From a bacterium (GTDB lineage Bacteria; Electryoneota; RPQS01), in the NCBI GenBank assembly GCA_018812265.1, contig JAHJDG010000035.1, positions 1 to 50,077 of the forward strand: 50,077 bases of DNA. The letters are read 5' to 3'. Shown here piece by piece: positions 49,941-50,077 of the stretch. The translations under genes were made by a program, and so were the position numbers. Position 1 is the first letter of the stretch. Each line of letters begins with the position of its first letter. The notes below the pieces were generated by a model. That model worked only from the letters and a program-made list of their open reading frames with translations. It had not been told where the DNA came from and ran no database searches.

Positions 49941-50077
49941 GACCTATCTCGAAATAATACGATTCCAGATAAGGGATGCGGCGGCGAAACACAGCAGGGC
50001 GAAGTGTGCACGTAACGTTTTCTCGAAGCGCACGAGCAGTTTGCGATAGCGATTGAACCAGCTATGGCAGGCTTCAA
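49941..50077 (-). mobile_element. IS5-family element, 3' end (partial)
   Basis: Read from 49941 the end is GACCTATCTCGAAATAAT, an imperfect inverted partner of the end at 112 (15 of 20 matching). It contains the transposase stop. The rest is beyond the window. Confidence 0.78.
49944..50077 (-). CDS. IS5-family transposase, C-terminal fragment
   Basis: The last 44 codons of a DDE transposase: EACHSWFNRYRKLLVRFEKT, then a stretch LRAHFALLCFAAASLIWNRI and ISR, stop at 49944. The block RxxxxxHSWFNRYRKLLVRF, with its His and Trp, is the C-terminal signature of IS5-type enzymes that follows the catalytic Glu. The other reading frame of this stretch belongs to no gene. It interrupts the LVIVD-metallopeptidase gene to its left. 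Confidence 0.85.
   Translation of the reverse strand, partial: EACHSWFNRYRKLLVRFEKTLRAHFALLCFAAASLIWNRIISR

Noticed and set aside
49944-50077. Extension of the LVIVD frame through to the window edge (MKPAIAGSIAI...)
   Set aside because: This part is the transposase gene read in a wrong frame; the true transposase frame gives the IS5 C-terminal signature.

Overview
The window looks like chromosomal DNA of an uncultivated Gram-negative bacterium related to the FCB superphylum. Pointers are secreted proteins with a C-terminal sorting domain of the Por/type IX (or FlgD-like) kind, choice-of-anchor J domains, LVIVD-repeat beta-propellers, many lipoproteins, and a proton channel with an outer-membrane barrel. 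The lineage is an inference; no rRNA or tRNA gene was found.

Layout: 1-2.6 kb holds an IS5-like element end, a cut LVIVD gene, a second LVIVD gene and trxA. 2.6-5.9 kb has a TlpA-like lipoprotein, an atypical alanine racemase and two paralogous repeat lipoproteins. 6.2-12.0 kb is a plus-strand envelope operon: MotA/ExbB-like channel, ExbD-like protein, Pro-rich spanning protein, an AT-rich orphan, TPR protein, predicted barrel. 12.1-13.7 kb encodes pgl and an OpcA-like protein. 14.9-20.7 kb has three sorted surface proteins in a row. 20.8-30.3 kb carries a GNAT enzyme, an S9 peptidase, a DUF4062 islet, and a tightly overlapping operon (lipoprotein, TPR-TlpA, AlkD-like, ankyrin, two 3-hydroxyacyl-CoA dehydrogenase-like proteins). 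30.4-34.4 kb has nadE-rsmI-SDR39U1 and lysine 6-transaminase. 35.1-46.2 kb has an ECF sigma factor with a partner carrying a sorting domain, an HTH/PIN toxin-antitoxin pair, small envelope proteins, an aldehyde dehydrogenase, a glutamate-dehydrogenase-like protein lacking its catalytic lysines, and an RRM protein. 46.3-50.1 kb is a large broken LVIVD-metallopeptidase gene cut by the other end of an IS5-like element.

The most notable observations are these. (1) The two window ends fit together as one LVIVD gene interrupted in frame by one IS5-family element with a CTATG duplication. (2) Two cargo genes (an LVIVD gene behind trxA, a DUF4062 gene behind a dehydrogenase gene) each lie between the intact 3' end of the upstream gene and a diverged second copy of that 3' end, as when an element integrates into a gene tail and rebuilds it. 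(3) Two metabolic enzymes have substituted catalytic residues. (4) The 6.2-12.0 kb operon may be an undescribed energised envelope machine.

Lysine 6-transaminase, the aldehyde dehydrogenase and the GDH-like protein could together serve lysine breakdown and glutamate recycling, but they are not contiguous. A recurrent TTGACT(TTTT)-N16/17 promoter-like pattern precedes several genes.
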